64,000 nt of DNA from JAHJCW01 sp965369995 (lineage in GTDB: Bacteria; Fidelibacterota; Marinisomatia; Marinisomatales; JAHJCW01), in contig CBDURO010000003.1 of assembly GCA_965369995.1 (NCBI GenBank), positions 1-64,000 of the forward strand. Reading direction: 5' to 3'. This document shows positions 63,070 to 64,000 of the stretch, piece after piece. The translations under genes and the position numbers were made by a program. Below the pieces are notes generated by a model that worked only from the letters and a program-made list of their open reading frames with translations, ran no database searches and was not told where the DNA came from. Position 1 is the stretch's first letter, and each line of letters opens with the position of its first letter.

Positions 63070-63304
63070 TATATAGTAATAATTTACTCTGTAACAAATG
63101 TATCAAATACTGTGCCAAATTAGTAAGCATAATATAATTAAGATCTTATGTGAGGCGTGGTGTGGTGTGTGTTCCATTTTGAAACACTAGTTTGTTCAAT
63201 TTGTTACAAGCTCAGCAGGATGTTTTTGTTAGATCAACATATAAACAGTTTCAATTAATTATTCTTTTTATTAACATCATACTAAATAATTATGACAAAA
63301 ACAT

Positions 63305-64000
63305 ATGCCTGAATTGCCTGAAGTAGAAACTGTTGTGCGGTATGTCTGTCCCAAGATTGTTGGAAAAACAATACAAAAGGTTGTTCCACAAAATAACTAT
63401 GATAAAGTTTTTGCAACGCACACAGTACGGCAATTCAATAAATTATTAACAGGGCAGGTTATTAAGAATGTCATGCGCAGGGGTAAATTTATTGTTTTTA
63501 ATCTTGACCAGGGACATCTCTTAATTCATTTGCGAATGACGGGACGAATATTATTGAAATTGTCTGAGGATGATAATCCTAAGCACCTTACCGCTATTAT
63601 TTATTTTAAAGATAAATCATCTTTATATTTTAAGGATTATAGAAAATTCGGAAGGCTTTATTATTATGATTCTTTGGATTACATTAATAATAAACTGGGT
63701 ATTGAACCATTATCAAAAAGTTTTACAGGAGATTGGTTATTTAAGAACTTGCAAAATTACAAACGACAGTTAAAACCACTCTTACTAGACCAGGGCTTCA
63801 TTGCCGGGCTTGGAAATATTTATGTTGATGAGGCGCTTTGGTCTGCAAAATTACACCCGCAGCAAATTGGTTTATCGGTTAGCCGGAAAAAATCCGATAT
63901 TCTACACAGTTCAATTCAAAGGCTCTTACAAACCGCTATTGATAATCAAGGAACAACTATAATTAATTTTTATTTTGGTGAAGGTAAAAAGGGAAATTTT
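63305..64000 (+). CDS. mutM: Formamidopyrimidine-DNA glycosylase, 3' truncated by window
   Basis: Excises oxidised purines such as 8-oxoguanine. The visible 232 codons start MPELPEVETVVRYV, with the catalytic Pro2 and Glu3. RRGKFIVFNLDQGHLLIHLRMTGRILL carries the conserved Lys of the beta-hairpin, FKDYRKFGRLYYYD follows, and the helix-two-turn-helix part contains LLLDQGFIAGLGNIYVDEALW. The C-terminal zinc finger is beyond position 64000. No stop occurs within the window. The length so far fits MutM (~270). Nei is less likely because of the N-terminal PELPEVE. Confidence 0.93.
   Translation, partial: MPELPEVETVVRYVCPKIVGKTIQKVVPQNNYDKVFATHTVRQFNKLLTGQVIKNVMRRGKFIVFNLDQGHLLIHLRMTGRILLKLSEDDNPKHLTAIIYFKDKSSLYFKDYRKFGRLYYYDSLDYINNKLGIEPLSKSFTGDWLFKNLQNYKRQLKPLLLDQGFIAGLGNIYVDEALWSAKLHPQQIGLSVSRKKSDILHSSIQRLLQTAIDNQGTTIINFYFGEGKKGNF

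Larger units (their letters stand above)
62426..63304. other. Mostly non-coding interval with inverted repeats
   Basis: About 880 bp between the acylase start and mutM, with only one doubtful small frame (62800-63069, minus). A long inverted repeat lies at 62637-62691. CCCCCT/AGGGGG (62833-62838, 62844-62849) forms a second small hairpin. The rest is AT-rich. No tRNA, riboswitch or known small RNA was recognised. Confidence 0.4.

Overview
The window is ordinary chromosome around a replication origin of an AT-rich (by eye roughly one third G+C), Gram-negative bacterium. TonB-dependent receptor, FadL and DUF3078 beta-barrels, several lipoproteins and SurA/YidC-type envelope biogenesis show an outer membrane. 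The DUF3078, DUF4412 and CarboxypepD_reg-TonB families point to the Fibrobacteres-Chlorobi-Bacteroidetes superphylum, possibly a Marinimicrobia-like lineage. That placement is an inference from gene content and no 16S gene is present. No phage, transposase, CRISPR array, tRNA or rRNA gene was recognised.

Layout. 0.2-10.1 kb: metabolic genes, namely tryptophanase with a small Smr protein, an aldo/keto reductase plus aldehyde dehydrogenase pair, a secreted DUF4412 protein, the two halves of an animal-type lysine-catabolising saccharopine enzyme encoded separately, a DMT permease and a PlsC-like acyltransferase. 10.1-30.9 kb: the chromosome-maintenance block. ssb and dnaA run leftward; rpmH, yidD, yidC, mnmE, mnmG, mfd and two parvulin-type chaperones run rightward. 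An AT-rich interval with two DnaA-box clusters (22.76-23.19 kb) follows, and then dnaN, recF, dciA, gyrB and gyrA. Two near-perfect parS palindromes lie inside the starts of mnmG and mfd. rnpA is missing from its usual place between rpmH and yidD.

30.2-46.0 kb: mixed accessory genes. These are a YggS-type PLP protein followed by a short protein resembling part of a purine nucleoside phosphorylase, a prolyl oligopeptidase lipoprotein, pseudouridine-5'-phosphate glycosidase, a MATE exporter, a DUF1028 protein, an ENPP-type phosphodiesterase, a DUF3078 protein, a TonB-dependent receptor coupled to a beta-helix lipoprotein, a nitroreductase and a FadL-type porin. Non-coding palindromic repeats sit between some of them.

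46.1-59.7 kb: an uninterrupted purine operon, purA-purL-purM-purQ(S)-purC-purE-purB-purF-purD-purN-purH. It carries the whole route from PRPP to IMP plus the first AMP-branch enzyme, with overlapping or nearly touching genes. Two features stand out: PurQ carries a C-terminal extension that looks like two PurS units, and PurE is of the class II (animal PAICS-like) type, which fits the absence of purK. 59.7-64 kb: a glycerophosphodiester phosphodiesterase and a penicillin-acylase-family protein on the minus strand, a poorly coding interval with inverted repeats, and the start of mutM cut by the window edge.

No clearly new multi-gene system was found. The most useful leads are the origin/parS architecture with split dnaA and dnaN loci, the absent rnpA, the PurQ-PurS-PurS fusion and the reduced PNP-like protein.
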